Of a stretch of 64,000 bases of DNA, positions 7,568-16,501 are shown one piece after another. The notes under the pieces were generated by a model. It saw only the letters and a list, made by a program, of their open reading frames with translations. It had not been told where the DNA came from and did not search any database. The translations under genes were made by a program, and so were the position numbers. Within the stretch, counting starts at the first letter, position 1. Every line of letters starts with the position of its first letter. Source of the stretch: Tabrizicola flagellatus (GTDB lineage: Bacteria; Pseudomonadota; Alphaproteobacteria; Rhodobacterales; Rhodobacteraceae); contig NZ_VMDU01000004.1 of NCBI RefSeq assembly GCF_008271465.1, positions 62,001 to 126,000 on the forward strand, read 5' to 3'.

Positions 7568-9219
7568 TGGATCCCTGGGCGCGCCTTTCCCTCGCGCTGC
7601 GCATCCTCACCGTCGATCCGGTGGGCCTTGGCGGCCTCTGGCTGCGCTCCCGCGCCGGCCCCATCCGCGACATCGCCACGACCGCGCTGAGCGAAACCCC
7701 CTTCGACCGCCCTCAGCGCCGCCTCTCGGCCAGCATCGACGACCTCGCCCTGCTGGGCGGCCCCGACCCCGCCGCCACCCTTGCCGCCGGCCGCCCGGTC
7801 CACCGCCCGGGCCTCCTGTCAGACCGCGCGGTCCTGATCCTCCCCATGGCGGACTCCGCGCCCCCCTCCCTCACCGCCCGCCTCGCGCAAGCCCTCGACC
7901 GCGGCCAGCACGCCCTGATCGCGCTGGACGAGGCCGCCGAGGACGGCGAGGGCCTCCCCTCTGCCCTTTCCGACCGCCTCGGCCTTTTCGTCACTCTCGA
8001 CGGCGAGCGCAGCCCGCGCGTGCTCCCCAGACCCATAGGCCGCCGCCGCCTCGCCAAGGCCCGCACCCTCTACCACCTCGTCACCCTGCCCGATGATCTG
8101 ACCCAGGCCCTTGCCCAGCTCGCCGCCCGCCTCGGCATCACCTCGACCCGAGCCCTCCTCACCACCCGCCGCGCCGCCCGCGCCATCGCGGCGCTCGACG
8201 GCCGCGCCGAAGTCACCGAGGCCGACCTGATCCGGGCCGCCGAACTCGGCCTCGCCCACCGAGCCCAGCCCGCGGCCGAGGCCCCGCCCGACCAGCCCTC
8301 CGAACCACCGCCGGACCAGCAGGACCAGCCGGACCAGCAGCCGCAAGAGCAAGACCTCCAATCCCTCGCCGACCTCCTGATCGAGGCCGCCCAGGCCGCC
8401 CTCCCGCCCGACATCCTGGCGAAACTCCAGTCCGACCGCGCCACCCGCGCGGCCCGTGGCGCCTCCGGCACCGGCGCCGCCAAGGCGGGCAACCGCCGCG
8501 GCCGCCCGCTTCCATCAAGACCCGGCCGCCCCGACGGCCGCTCGCGCATCGACCTCGTCGCCACCCTGCGGCAGGCCGCCCCGTGGCAGGTCCTCCGCAA
8601 ACGGACCGACCAGCACGACCGCGCCCTGATCGTCCACCGCTCCGACCTGCGCCTCAAGCGCTACAAGGAGGTGTCCGACCGCGTCCTGATCTTCGTCGTC
8701 GACGCCTCCGGCTCCTCGGCCATGGCCCGTCTGGGTGAGGCCAAGGGGGCTGTCGAACTGATGCTCGCCCAGGCCTACAGCCGCCGCGACCATGTCGCCC
8801 TCGTCGTGCTGCGCGGGGCACAGGCCGAACTCATCCTCCCCCCCACCCGCAGCCTGACCACCACCAAGGCCCGGCTGCGCGGCCTGCCGGGGGGAGGCGG
8901 CACCCCCCTCGCCTCGGGTCTGGCCACCGCCTTGGACACTGCCCTGCGCGCCAGACGCCATGGGATGACCCCCAGCCTCGCCCTCCTCACCGACGGCCGC
9001 GCCAATATCGCGCTGAACGGCCAGCCCGACCGCGCCCAGGCCCAAGCCGACGCGGAACAGATCGCCACCGCCATCCGCGCTGCCGGCATCGCTGCCGTCA
9101 CGCTGGATGTCGCCAACCGCCCGCAGCCGGCGCTGGCCCAGTTGTCCGGCCTGATGAACAGCCGCTATGTCCCCCTGCCCCGCGCCGACGCCCGGGCGAT
9201 TGCAGCAACCCTGGCCTGA
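7567..9219 (+). CDS. bchD: Magnesium chelatase subunit BchD
   Basis: Platform subunit that docks BchI on BchH. The N-terminal AAA-like domain lacks an intact Walker A. A Pro/Gln/Asp-rich linker follows (about residues 235-265: runs of PPDQ and DQPDQQ). The C-terminal von Willebrand A domain carries the MIDAS motif DASGSSA from residue 379. The ATG shares one base with the bchI stop (TGATG). Total length is 550 residues, as expected for Rhodobacter BchD. Confidence 0.96.
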   Translation: MDPWARLSLALRILTVDPVGLGGLWLRSRAGPIRDIATTALSETPFDRPQRRLSASIDDLALLGGPDPAATLAAGRPVHRPGLLSDRAVLILPMADSAPPSLTARLAQALDRGQHALIALDEAAEDGEGLPSALSDRLGLFVTLDGERSPRVLPRPIGRRRLAKARTLYHLVTLPDDLTQALAQLAARLGITSTRALLTTRRAARAIAALDGRAEVTEADLIRAAELGLAHRAQPAAEAPPDQPSEPPPDQQDQPDQQPQEQDLQSLADLLIEAAQAALPPDILAKLQSDRATRAARGASGTGAAKAGNRRGRPLPSRPGRPDGRSRIDLVATLRQAAPWQVLRKRTDQHDRALIVHRSDLRLKRYKEVSDRVLIFVVDASGSSAMARLGEAKGAVELMLAQAYSRRDHVALVVLRGAQAELILPPTRSLTTTKARLRGLPGGGGTPLASGLATALDTALRARRHGMTPSLALLTDGRANIALNGQPDRAQAQADAEQIATAIRAAGIAAVTLDVANRPQPALAQLSGLMNSRYVPLPRADARAIAATLA

Positions 9220-9220
9220 G

Positions 9221-10108
9221 ATGACCCCCGCCGCCCTGCCCGCCGACTGGCCATTCAAGGCCCGATCAAGCCTGATCCAGTCCGGCCACCACCGATTCTG
9301 GGTCGCCGACATCGGCCCGAAGGAGGCGCCCGCGCTCCTGCTCCTCCACGGCACCGGCGCCTCCGGCCACAGCTTCCGCCGCACCGCCCCCGGCCTGGCG
9401 CAGCATTACCGCACCGTCATCCCCGACCTGCCCGGCCACGGCTGCTCGGCCGCAGGATTCCGGGGCCGCCTCGGCCTCGACGCGATGGCCGAGGATCTCT
9501 GGACCCTCTGCGACACGCTGCAAGTGCGGCCCACGGCCATCATCGGCCATTCCGCCGGCGCGGCGATCAGCCTGCGCATGGCCGAACTGCGTCCCGTCCC
9601 GCAGGTCATCGGCCTGAACGCCGCACTCGGGGAATTCGACGGCGCCGCCGCCTTCCTCTTCCCGATCATCGCCAGGGGCCTTGCCACCCTTCCCTTCGCG
9701 GCCAGTGCCATCACCGCCTTCTTCGGCCGCCCCGGCACGGTCGACCGCATCCTTGCCGGCACCGGCTCGCCCCTCGACCCGGAGGGCCGCGCGCAATACC
9801 TGAGGCTCGTCCGCGACCCCGACCATGTCACCGGCGTGCTCGGCATGATGGCCGACTGGCGGCTGCAACCCCTGCTGAACCGCCTGCCGCAGACGACCAC
9901 GAAAGTCACCCTGATCGCCAGCGAAGGCGACCGCGCCGTCCCGGCCCAGGTCTCCATCGATGCGGCCAGGCGCATCCCCGGCGCAAGGCTGCACCTGCTG
10001 CCGAACCTCGGCCACCTTGCGCATGAGGAAACACCGGACGGACTCTCGGGCCTGATCCTGGACACGCTTGCGCGCGACGGATCGACCGGGACTCCGCATC
10101 GGACCTGA
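9221..10108 (+). CDS. bchO: Alpha/beta hydrolase BchO (Mg-chelatase associated)
   Basis: Alpha/beta-fold hydrolase found next to bchD in most Rhodobacter photosynthesis clusters. It is annotated as a putative magnesium chelatase accessory protein with no settled reaction. Visible motifs are the oxyanion region LLLHGTGASGHSFR, the nucleophile elbow GHSAGAA and the C-terminal His in LPNLGHLAHEE. ATG 9221 begins one base after the bchD stop. Length is 295 residues. Confidence 0.93.
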   Translation: MTPAALPADWPFKARSSLIQSGHHRFWVADIGPKEAPALLLLHGTGASGHSFRRTAPGLAQHYRTVIPDLPGHGCSAAGFRGRLGLDAMAEDLWTLCDTLQVRPTAIIGHSAGAAISLRMAELRPVPQVIGLNAALGEFDGAAAFLFPIIARGLATLPFAASAITAFFGRPGTVDRILAGTGSPLDPEGRAQYLRLVRDPDHVTGVLGMMADWRLQPLLNRLPQTTTKVTLIASEGDRAVPAQVSIDAARRIPGARLHLLPNLGHLAHEETPDGLSGLILDTLARDGSTGTPHRT

Positions 10109-10124
10109 TCCGGGGCGCGTCAAC

Positions 10125-10685
10125 TCAGACTGAACCGGCGATCTCCGAAGCCCGGAAGATCATCGGAGCGTGCCGTTCCAGGTAGATCCGCAGCCAGGGC
10201 GTGAAGGCCTCCGGCTTGGCGGCAATCTCGGCCCGCAAGGCATCAAGCGACACCCAGCGCACCGCCTGAACCTCGTCGGGGTCAAGCTCCAGGTCCAGGG
10301 GCCAGCCAGCCTCGCCCACGAAGACCTCGACCACCTCGTGCTCGATCAGCGGCTCCCGGCCGCCCGGCACCTCGGCGCGATACTCCACCTGCCCGACATG
10401 CCGCAGCGCCAGCCCGGTGATCCCCAGCTCCTGCCCCAGCCGCCGCACCGCGCAGTCCGACGCGGCCTCGCCCCAGTTCGGATGCGTGCAGCAGGTGTTC
10501 GCCCAGAGCCCGGGCGTGTGATACTTCCCCGCCGCCCGCTGCTGGATCAGGATCTCAGACCCGCGCAGCACGAAGACCGACACCGCCGGATGCCGCAGAC
10601 CCTGCCGGTGCACGGCAAGCTTGCCCACGGGCTGCAAGGCACCGTCGGGACCCCAGGCCGGGATCGGCAGGTCGATCGGCTCCAT
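10125..10685 (-). CDS. idi: Isopentenyl-diphosphate delta-isomerase (type 1)
   Basis: Interconverts IPP and DMAPP, feeding carotenoid and phytyl-tail synthesis. It is a Nudix-fold protein with the active-site Cys segment TCCTHP and the Nudix-like helix GEAASDCAVRRLGQELGI. A conserved Glu region lies in EHEVVEVFVGE. The ATG at 10685 shares a base with the bchP stop (TGATG). An alternative ATG at 10694 would add three residues (MVV). It is the last gene of bchG-orf428-bchP-idi, the standard Rhodobacter arrangement. Confidence 0.94.
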   Translation of the reverse strand: MEPIDLPIPAWGPDGALQPVGKLAVHRQGLRHPAVSVFVLRGSEILIQQRAAGKYHTPGLWANTCCTHPNWGEAASDCAVRRLGQELGITGLALRHVGQVEYRAEVPGGREPLIEHEVVEVFVGEAGWPLDLELDPDEVQAVRWVSLDALRAEIAAKPEAFTPWLRIYLERHAPMIFRASEIAGSV

Positions 10686-11863
10686 CACGACCATTTCGGA
10701 CTGACCACTCCCATCAGGTGCATCACGTTCTTCACCCCGATCTTCAGATGGGCGAGCGGGCGCGCCGCCACAAGCTTCTTGTTCATGTAGGCCTCGAAGG
10801 TCAGCCGCTGCACGTCGATGTCGTGGCACAGGCTCACGAACCGCTCGCGCCGGTCGTCGCTGCGATAATAGGCATTCTGCATCGACCGCAAGACCTTGAA
10901 GACCGTCCCGTGCTCCTTGAGGAACAACTTCCGCGCCATCTTCAGCTCGCTGGCCCGACCCGTCCGCAGGAAGGCCTGAGCCGCTGTCGCCGCAGCCCGC
11001 CCCCCCGCCATCGCGTAATAGATGCCCTCGCCCGAGGACGGCGCCACCACACCCGCCGCATCCCCGGCCAGCACCACGTCCCGCCCGTTGTCCCAGCGGT
11101 CCAGGGGCTTCAGCGGGATCGGGGCGCCCTCGCGCCGGATCGTCTCGCAGTCGGACAACCCCGACATCGCCCGCAGATCCGCCGTGGCCTTCTTCAGGTC
11201 CACCGCCCCGTCCTCGGTCCCCATGCCCACGGAGGCCTTGTCGCCATGCGGGAACACCCAGCCGTAGAAATCGGGGGAAATCTGCCCATCGTAAACGACA
11301 TCACACCGCACCGGGTCATAGCCGGCATTGTCCGCCGGGGCCTTGATGATCTCATGGTAGGCAATGACATACGGGATCTTGTCGCCCCCCGGCACCTCGG
11401 CCCGCGCGACCCCCGACTTCGCCCCATCCGCGCCAATGACCACACGGCACAAGGACCGCTGCTCCTGCCCCGAGGCCTTCTCGCGCCAGACGACATGAGT
11501 CCCTTGGGCGTCCCGCTCCACCCGCAGGAAAGTGCCGGTCAGCCGCTCTGCCCCCACCATCCGCGCGCGGTCGCGCAGGAATTCGTCGAAATCCTCGCGG
11601 TCCACCATGCCGACATAGCCGCCCTCGATGTGGATATCGACCGCCCGCCCCGTGGGCGAGATCATCCGCGCCGTCCTGATCCGGGCGACGAGCAGCCGAT
11701 CGGGGATGTCGAAATCCCGGATCAGCCGGGGCGGGATCGCCCCTCCGCAGGGCTTGATCCGCCCGTCCCGGTCGAGAAGGGCCACCCTGTAGCCCGCCCG
11801 GGCCAGATCCTCGGCCGCTGTCGCGCCCGAAGGTCCACCGCCCACCACGAATGCGTCATACAT
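10685..11863 (-). CDS. bchP: Geranylgeranyl reductase BchP
   Basis: Flavoprotein that reduces the geranylgeranyl tail of bacteriochlorophyll to phytyl. The N-terminal FAD motif VVGGGPSGATAAEDLARAG is followed by KPCGGAIPPRL, typical of the BchP/ChlP family. The second FAD segment is DVVLAGDAAGVVAPSSGEGI. Length is 392 residues. It starts two bases after the stop of orf428 and overlaps idi by one base at its end. Confidence 0.96.
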   Translation of the reverse strand: MYDAFVVGGGPSGATAAEDLARAGYRVALLDRDGRIKPCGGAIPPRLIRDFDIPDRLLVARIRTARMISPTGRAVDIHIEGGYVGMVDREDFDEFLRDRARMVGAERLTGTFLRVERDAQGTHVVWREKASGQEQRSLCRVVIGADGAKSGVARAEVPGGDKIPYVIAYHEIIKAPADNAGYDPVRCDVVYDGQISPDFYGWVFPHGDKASVGMGTEDGAVDLKKATADLRAMSGLSDCETIRREGAPIPLKPLDRWDNGRDVVLAGDAAGVVAPSSGEGIYYAMAGGRAAATAAQAFLRTGRASELKMARKLFLKEHGTVFKVLRSMQNAYYRSDDRRERFVSLCHDIDVQRLTFEAYMNKKLVAARPLAHLKIGVKNVMHLMGVVSPKWS

Positions 11864-11865
11864 GC

Positions 11866-13152
11866 CTATTCTCCCGGAACTAGGTTCGGCGCGGGCGCGC
11901 GCAGGCGGCCCCCGTCGATGATCCGCCAGGCCATCAGCCCGGCTGCGAGGAACAACAGCGCCTCCAGCGCGAAGACGATCCCGAAGGCATTGGCGGTGGA
12001 CCCCGCCAGCCGCAGCGCATCGACCAGCGCCGCGCCCGCGAACCCGCCAAGGCCCTGCGCGATCGCCTGCGACGCACCCCAGACGCCCATCCTCGTCCCC
12101 TCGCGCCCCGCGCGGCCCTGACCCGCCAGTTGCATCATCGCCCCGATCGAGGCGATGGCGAACATGCCGGAAAACACCCCCAGCACCGCCACCGCCGGTG
12201 TGAGCAGATCGACGCTGACCTGCCCCAGCACCGCGATCACCGCCAGCATGAATGCCGACCCGAGGCAACCGCCCACGACCCAGGCTCGCAGGGACCCGAT
12301 CTTCAACCCGGATACCGCGATGCCCACGGCCAGCATGCCCACGAACATCCCGCCGTGCTGCGCCCCCGAAAGGCTTGTGGACGCACCCGGCGTATAGGCG
12401 AAGACCAGGCCCGCATAGGGTTCCAGGATCAGCTCCTGCAGGAAGAAGGCGGTCATCGACAGGAAGATGAACAGCGTGAACACCCGCGTCCGACGCTCGC
12501 CCCAGACTTCGGCCAGGCCTTGCCGCAGCGGGGTCTCGTCGGGCAGCCGCGCCGGGATCACCCGCCGCTCGATGCCCCAGATGGCAAGCGATGTCAGGAC
12601 CACCGCCCCCAGCGTCACCACCGCGACAATCGCCATCAGCCGGGACGGAGAATACGGGTCCAGCAGTGCACCAATGACCCCGGATGTCACCGCGATCCCG
12701 AAGATCATCATCAGCCAGGTGATCGTCGCCGCCGCCGCCCTCCGGCCGGGGGCGCAACCGCTTGCCAGCAGCGCGAGCAGCGAGGTCCCCGAGGCCCCCG
12801 CCCCCATCCCGATCAGAATATAGGCCAGCACGGACAGGACCAGCCCGACCCCATGCCCGGCAATGCCCAGCGCCACCAGCCAGGATGCCAGCGCGGCCCC
12901 CGCCGACAGCACCGCCATCCCGCCGATGATGAAGCGCGTCCGGTTGCCCTGCGCGTCCGACAGGAAGCCCCAGCTCGGCCGGGTGATCTGCACGAAGGAA
13001 TGCAGCGCCACCAGCGCCCCCGACAGCATCGCCGGCAGGGCGAGTTCCACCACCATCAGCCGGTTCAGCGTCGAGGTCGTCAGCACCACCACCGCGCCGA
13101 TGCACAGCTGCACCAGCCCGAGCCTTGCGATCTGAACCCAGGACAAGGTCAT
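11866..13152 (-). CDS. PucC/LhaA-family transporter-like protein (Orf428/Bch2)
   Basis: A 428-residue, twelve-helix membrane protein of the BCD/PucC branch of the major facilitator superfamily. It has the same length as the orf428 (bch2) product found between bchG and bchP in Rhodobacter. Family features include STLNRLMVVELALPAMLSGALVALH near the N-terminus and RPSWGFLSDAQGNRTRFI after helix 2. Relatives (LhaA, PucC) are light-harvesting assembly factors; the precise role here is inferred. ATG 13152 overlaps the bchG stop as ATGA. Confidence 0.93.
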   Translation of the reverse strand: MTLSWVQIARLGLVQLCIGAVVVLTTSTLNRLMVVELALPAMLSGALVALHSFVQITRPSWGFLSDAQGNRTRFIIGGMAVLSAGAALASWLVALGIAGHGVGLVLSVLAYILIGMGAGASGTSLLALLASGCAPGRRAAAATITWLMMIFGIAVTSGVIGALLDPYSPSRLMAIVAVVTLGAVVLTSLAIWGIERRVIPARLPDETPLRQGLAEVWGERRTRVFTLFIFLSMTAFFLQELILEPYAGLVFAYTPGASTSLSGAQHGGMFVGMLAVGIAVSGLKIGSLRAWVVGGCLGSAFMLAVIAVLGQVSVDLLTPAVAVLGVFSGMFAIASIGAMMQLAGQGRAGREGTRMGVWGASQAIAQGLGGFAGAALVDALRLAGSTANAFGIVFALEALLFLAAGLMAWRIIDGGRLRAPAPNLVPGE

Positions 13153-14048
13153 GCCAACCCCCGGATCGCAAAGGCGGAAATCATCATGCCGGTGACATAG
13201 AGCACCACGCCCGTCCCGTTGTACCAGGGCGCCTTGCCCTTCGGGTCGCGGAACAGCACCCGCATCGCCGCGACCTGGGCCAGCAGCACCGCCAGCACCG
13301 CCAGCGCATGCCAGGGCTTGCCCCAGATCGCCAGCAGGCAGACGACCAGCACCTGCGCCATGCCCATCACCGTGCAGGCGATCTTCGCGGCCACCTCCGG
13401 CCCCAGCACCACGGGCAGAGAGCGCACCCCGTGCTGCCGGTCGCCCTCCAGCGCCTTGAAATCGTTCAGCGTCATGATGCCGTGCGCGCCGAAGGCGTAA
13501 AGTCCCGCGATCACCAGGTTCTCGAACCGCGGCCCCGTGCCCAGCAGGACCGCCGCACCGGTGAACCAGGGCAGGCCCTCGTAGCTCAGCCCCACCAGCC
13601 CCGGCCCCCACCAGCCCGACCGTTTCAACCGCACGGGTTCGGCCGAATAGGCCCAGGCCGCGATCACCCCGACCACGGTCGCCCCGAAGCCCCAGGGTCC
13701 CAGAAGCCAGCCCACCGCCAGCGACAGGACCGTCATCGCCAGGGCGATCCAGAGGCCCCAGCGCCCGGGGATCCGACCCGAGGGGATCGGCCGGTCGGGT
13801 TCGTTGATCGCGTCCACATGCCGGTCGCACCAGTCGTTCGCGGCCTGGCTCATCCCGCAGACGATGGGGCCGGCCAGCACCATGCCCAGAAGCACCGTCC
13901 CCCAATTCGCGCCCAGGGGCACGCCCGAGGAGACCGCGCCGCAGAGAAAGGCCCAGATCGGCGGGAACCAGGTGATCGGCTTGATCAGCCGCAGCATCGC
14001 GCGCGGCTCGGGCCAGCTTTGCGGGGGGTGGATGAGTGCGTCGCTCAT
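13149..14048 (-). CDS. bchG: Bacteriochlorophyll synthase BchG
   Basis: UbiA-type membrane prenyltransferase that esterifies bacteriochlorophyllide a with geranylgeranyl diphosphate. The polyprenyl-diphosphate site is visible as NDWCDRHVDAINEPDRP (residues ~75-91). Multiple hydrophobic helices follow, and the length is 299 residues. It is the first gene of the bchG-orf428-bchP-idi operon. A PpsR box begins two bases upstream of its start codon. Confidence 0.96.
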   Translation of the reverse strand: MSDALIHPPQSWPEPRAMLRLIKPITWFPPIWAFLCGAVSSGVPLGANWGTVLLGMVLAGPIVCGMSQAANDWCDRHVDAINEPDRPIPSGRIPGRWGLWIALAMTVLSLAVGWLLGPWGFGATVVGVIAAWAYSAEPVRLKRSGWWGPGLVGLSYEGLPWFTGAAVLLGTGPRFENLVIAGLYAFGAHGIMTLNDFKALEGDRQHGVRSLPVVLGPEVAAKIACTVMGMAQVLVVCLLAIWGKPWHALAVLAVLLAQVAAMRVLFRDPKGKAPWYNGTGVVLYVTGMMISAFAIRGLA

Positions 14049-14049
14049 G

Positions 14050-14067
14050 TGTCAATTAAGCCTGACA
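14050..14067. promoter_or_regulatory. PpsR/CrtJ box upstream of bchG
   Basis: Exact TGT-N12-ACA match (TGT 14050-14052, ACA 14065-14067), immediately upstream of the bchG start at 14048. Bound PpsR would block an operon promoter placed between bchJ and bchG, or transcription reading in from bchE-bchJ. Confidence 0.85.
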
Positions 14068-14125
14068 CTTTCGAGTCTGGCAAGGATTACATTGCCGCGC
14101 CCCTGCCGCACCGCCGCGCATCGCG

Positions 14126-14168
14126 CCTCCCCTCCCCCTCGTGGGGAGGGGATGGGGGGGTGGGGGGG
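14126..14168. repeat. G-rich intergenic palindrome, copy A
   Basis: Hairpin CCCCTCCCC (14129-14137) / GGGGAGGGG (14143-14151), followed by a G-rich tail ATGGGGGGGTGGGGGGG. It lies directly after the bchJ stop. It belongs to a family of five copies in this window (others near 20837, 20918, 51055 and 56222). Confidence 0.8.
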
Positions 14169-14744
14169 CTAGCCCGCAATGAGCTCGAACCGGCAGGCCG
14201 GATCGCCGCAGGCGCAACAGGCGGTCTCGCGCACCTCGACGCCCGGCCAGACGAGCCGCCCGTAGAGCCTGCGGAACACCGCGACATGCCAGATGCACTG
14301 GGGGCGCTCCGCCCGCCAGCCCGCCACCAGCGGATTGCGCGCGACCGACAGGACCAGGGGCCGCGACGCCTCTACCCGGAAGAGCCCGGTCCCCGCGAAG
14401 GTCCAGGCATGCCGCGCGATCGCCCGCGTCAGGACCGGCGCGGCCAGGGCGCCCGGCATCAGCCGCAAGGCGCGCTGCGCCAGTTTCGGAATCCGGTAGG
14501 TCAGGATGTAATCCCCTGTCGCCGTGCCCGCCTCCTCCAGCAACTGCCCGGCGGAGGGAGACAGTCGCCGCAGCGCCTGATGCACCGCCGCGCAATCGGC
14601 CTCGGGCAGCATCCCGGCATCGCGCGGGGGACGGGGAACCCGTGCCTCGGCCAGCACGGCGGACAGAAGCGCCCCCTCGCCGCGCCGCTCCAGCACATCG
14701 ACCAGTTGCAGGATCGCGTTGGGGCCGATCCGGCCGGGCTCCAT
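14169..14744 (-). CDS. bchJ: BchJ (4-vinyl reductase-like V4R protein)
   Basis: Protein of the bchEJ unit linked to bacteriochlorophyll synthesis. It was first proposed as the 8-vinyl reductase, an assignment later moved to BciA/BchX-type enzymes; an accessory or substrate-carrier role is possible. The C-terminal V4R domain ends in a cysteine cluster, ETACCACGDPACRFELIAG. The ATG at 14744 overlaps the bchE stop (TAATG). Length is 191 residues. An upstream in-frame extension exists but falls inside bchE. Confidence 0.92.
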   Translation of the reverse strand: MEPGRIGPNAILQLVDVLERRGEGALLSAVLAEARVPRPPRDAGMLPEADCAAVHQALRRLSPSAGQLLEEAGTATGDYILTYRIPKLAQRALRLMPGALAAPVLTRAIARHAWTFAGTGLFRVEASRPLVLSVARNPLVAGWRAERPQCIWHVAVFRRLYGRLVWPGVEVRETACCACGDPACRFELIAG

Positions 14745-16411
14745 TACTCCGCCGGCTCCTGCATCTGCTCGCGGCCCCCGCCGCAAGCCATCGGCCCAAG
14801 GTCCGGCACCGCGCGCTCGGCCGCACGGTCGTCCGAACGGGCCTTCATCTGCGCCTTCACCGCAGCGCGCCGCTCCGCTGCCCGCGCGGCGCGGTCGGCA
14901 CTGGCCTCCCAGTCGGCCATCTGCGCCTCGGCGATGGTACGGGTCGTGTCGAAGCCGAATTCCAGGTTGTCGCGCTTCACCGGCCTGAAATAGCCATGCT
15001 TGCCAAGGTCATAGAAGCTGCGCCGCACCCCCGCCTTCAGGAAGGCCTTCAGGCACCCCAGAAGATACCGCCGCCGGAACCCCGTCCCCCTCCAGGGGTA
15101 ATGAAACAGCGCCTTCTTCATGTAGAAGCGGCGGTAGTTCTTCAGCACCCCCTCCAGCAGCGCCCCGCGGGTCATCGCGGCGGGCTTCATGATCGGCGTC
15201 ACGAAGTTGTATTTCGAGAAGTCGAACACCTCGACCTGATCGCGGATTTCCTGGAAGAGCGGCGTGAAGGGCCAGGGCGTGTACATCGACCAGTTCGCCA
15301 GGTCCGGCTGCCAGTCCCAGGCCATCCGGTAGGTCTCTTCCAGCGTCTCGGGCGTCTCGTTGTCGAGGCCGACGATGAACTGCGCCTCGGTGAAGATGTC
15401 CGCCTCGCGCAGCAGCCGGATCGCCTCCTTGTTCTGCGCGACGGTGGTTTCCTTGTTGAACAGATCCAGCTTCAGCTGCGCCGCCGCCTCGGTCCCGAGG
15501 CTGACATGGACCAGCCCCGCCTCGCGGTAGAACTTCAAGAGATCCCGGTCCCGGTAGATGTCCGTGACCCGCGTGTTGATCCCCCACTTCACCCGCTTGT
15601 TGAGCCCCCGGTCGATCAGCTCCTGGCAGAACTCCACGAACTTCTTCTTGTTGATGGTCGGCTCCTCGTCGGCCAGGATGAAGAAGCCCACGCCATGATC
15701 GGTAACCAGCCGCTCGATCTCGTCGGCGACCTTCTTCGGGTCCCGCACCCGATAGTCGCGCCAGAACTTCCATTGCGAACAGAACGAACAGGTGAACGGG
15801 CACCCCCGCGCCATGTTGGGGATCGCGACCTTCACGCCCAGGGGGATGTAGATGTAGCTGTCCCAGTCCAGGATCGACCAGTCCGGGTCGATCCCGTCCA
15901 GGTCCTTGACGGTAGAGGCGGCCTGCGTCGCCACGATCTCCCCACCCTCCGCAAAGGCCAAACCCTTGATCTTGCGACGATCCGCAGGCCAGCGGCCATC
16001 CCGCACCGCCTCGGCAAGGGCGACCATGATCTCCTCGCCCTCGCCCCGGACGATCACATCGACCCAGGGCGCCTCGCTCAACACCTGCCGGAACATGAAG
16101 GTCGCATGGACCCCGCCCAAGACCCGCAGCGCCCCCGGCACCACCTCCTGCGCGATCCGCAAGACCTCCTCGGCCTCGTAGATCGAGGGCGTGATCGCGG
16201 TCACCCCCACGATGTCGGGCTGCAACTCAGCCAGCTTCGCCCGCAGCACCTCCGGCCCCAGGTGATAGGTCATCGCATCGAGGAAATGGATGTCCTGAAA
16301 CCCCGCCCGCTTCAGGCTGCCCGCCAGATAGGCGACCCAGGCCGGGGGCCAGTTCCCCGCGATCTCGGCGCCGCCGGAGTGATAGTTCGGATGGATGAAG
16401 ACGATACGCAT
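14744..16411 (-). CDS. bchE: Anaerobic Mg-protoporphyrin IX monomethyl ester oxidative cyclase BchE
   Basis: Cobalamin-dependent radical-SAM enzyme that forms the isocyclic ring E without oxygen. The N-terminal part (about 1-150) is a B12-binding-like Rossmann domain. The radical-SAM cluster motif CPFTCSFC is at residues 204-211 (Cys 204, 208 and 211). Length is 555 residues. It has its own promoter region with one FnrL box and one PpsR box, consistent with low-oxygen induction. The window also encodes the O2-dependent cyclase AcsF. Confidence 0.97.
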   Translation of the reverse strand: MRIVFIHPNYHSGGAEIAGNWPPAWVAYLAGSLKRAGFQDIHFLDAMTYHLGPEVLRAKLAELQPDIVGVTAITPSIYEAEEVLRIAQEVVPGALRVLGGVHATFMFRQVLSEAPWVDVIVRGEGEEIMVALAEAVRDGRWPADRRKIKGLAFAEGGEIVATQAASTVKDLDGIDPDWSILDWDSYIYIPLGVKVAIPNMARGCPFTCSFCSQWKFWRDYRVRDPKKVADEIERLVTDHGVGFFILADEEPTINKKKFVEFCQELIDRGLNKRVKWGINTRVTDIYRDRDLLKFYREAGLVHVSLGTEAAAQLKLDLFNKETTVAQNKEAIRLLREADIFTEAQFIVGLDNETPETLEETYRMAWDWQPDLANWSMYTPWPFTPLFQEIRDQVEVFDFSKYNFVTPIMKPAAMTRGALLEGVLKNYRRFYMKKALFHYPWRGTGFRRRYLLGCLKAFLKAGVRRSFYDLGKHGYFRPVKRDNLEFGFDTTRTIAEAQMADWEASADRAARAAERRAAVKAQMKARSDDRAAERAVPDLGPMACGGGREQMQEPAE

Positions 16412-16451
16412 GGCGGCCCCTTCTATGCCAAGGCACCCGCCGGGAGCAGCG

Positions 16452-16469
16452 GTGTCAATCCAGATTGAC
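16452..16469. promoter_or_regulatory. PpsR/CrtJ box upstream of bchE
   Basis: Exact TGT-N12-ACA match (TGT 16452-16454, ACA 16467-16469), 41-58 bp upstream of the bchE start and 19 bp from the FnrL box. On the bchE strand it also contains TTGACA, a good -35 hexamer. Confidence 0.9.
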
Positions 16470-16487
16470 AGATTTCCGTCAGCGCGA

Positions 16488-16501
16488 CTTGACCCAGATC
16501 A
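16488..16501. promoter_or_regulatory. FnrL/FNR box upstream of bchE
   Basis: TTGAC-N4-ATCAA, one base away from the FNR consensus TTGAT-N4-ATCAA. It is 77-90 bp before the bchE ATG and overlaps the ppsR stop codon (16499-16501). If FnrL acts as a class II activator, the bchE transcript would start near 16453. FnrL activation of bchE is established in R. sphaeroides; its use here is inferred. Confidence 0.85.

Noticed and set aside
13169-14055. Long open frame extending upstream of orf428 through bchG
   Set aside because: bchG is clearly the real gene on this strand in another frame, with prenyltransferase motifs; the extension is noise.
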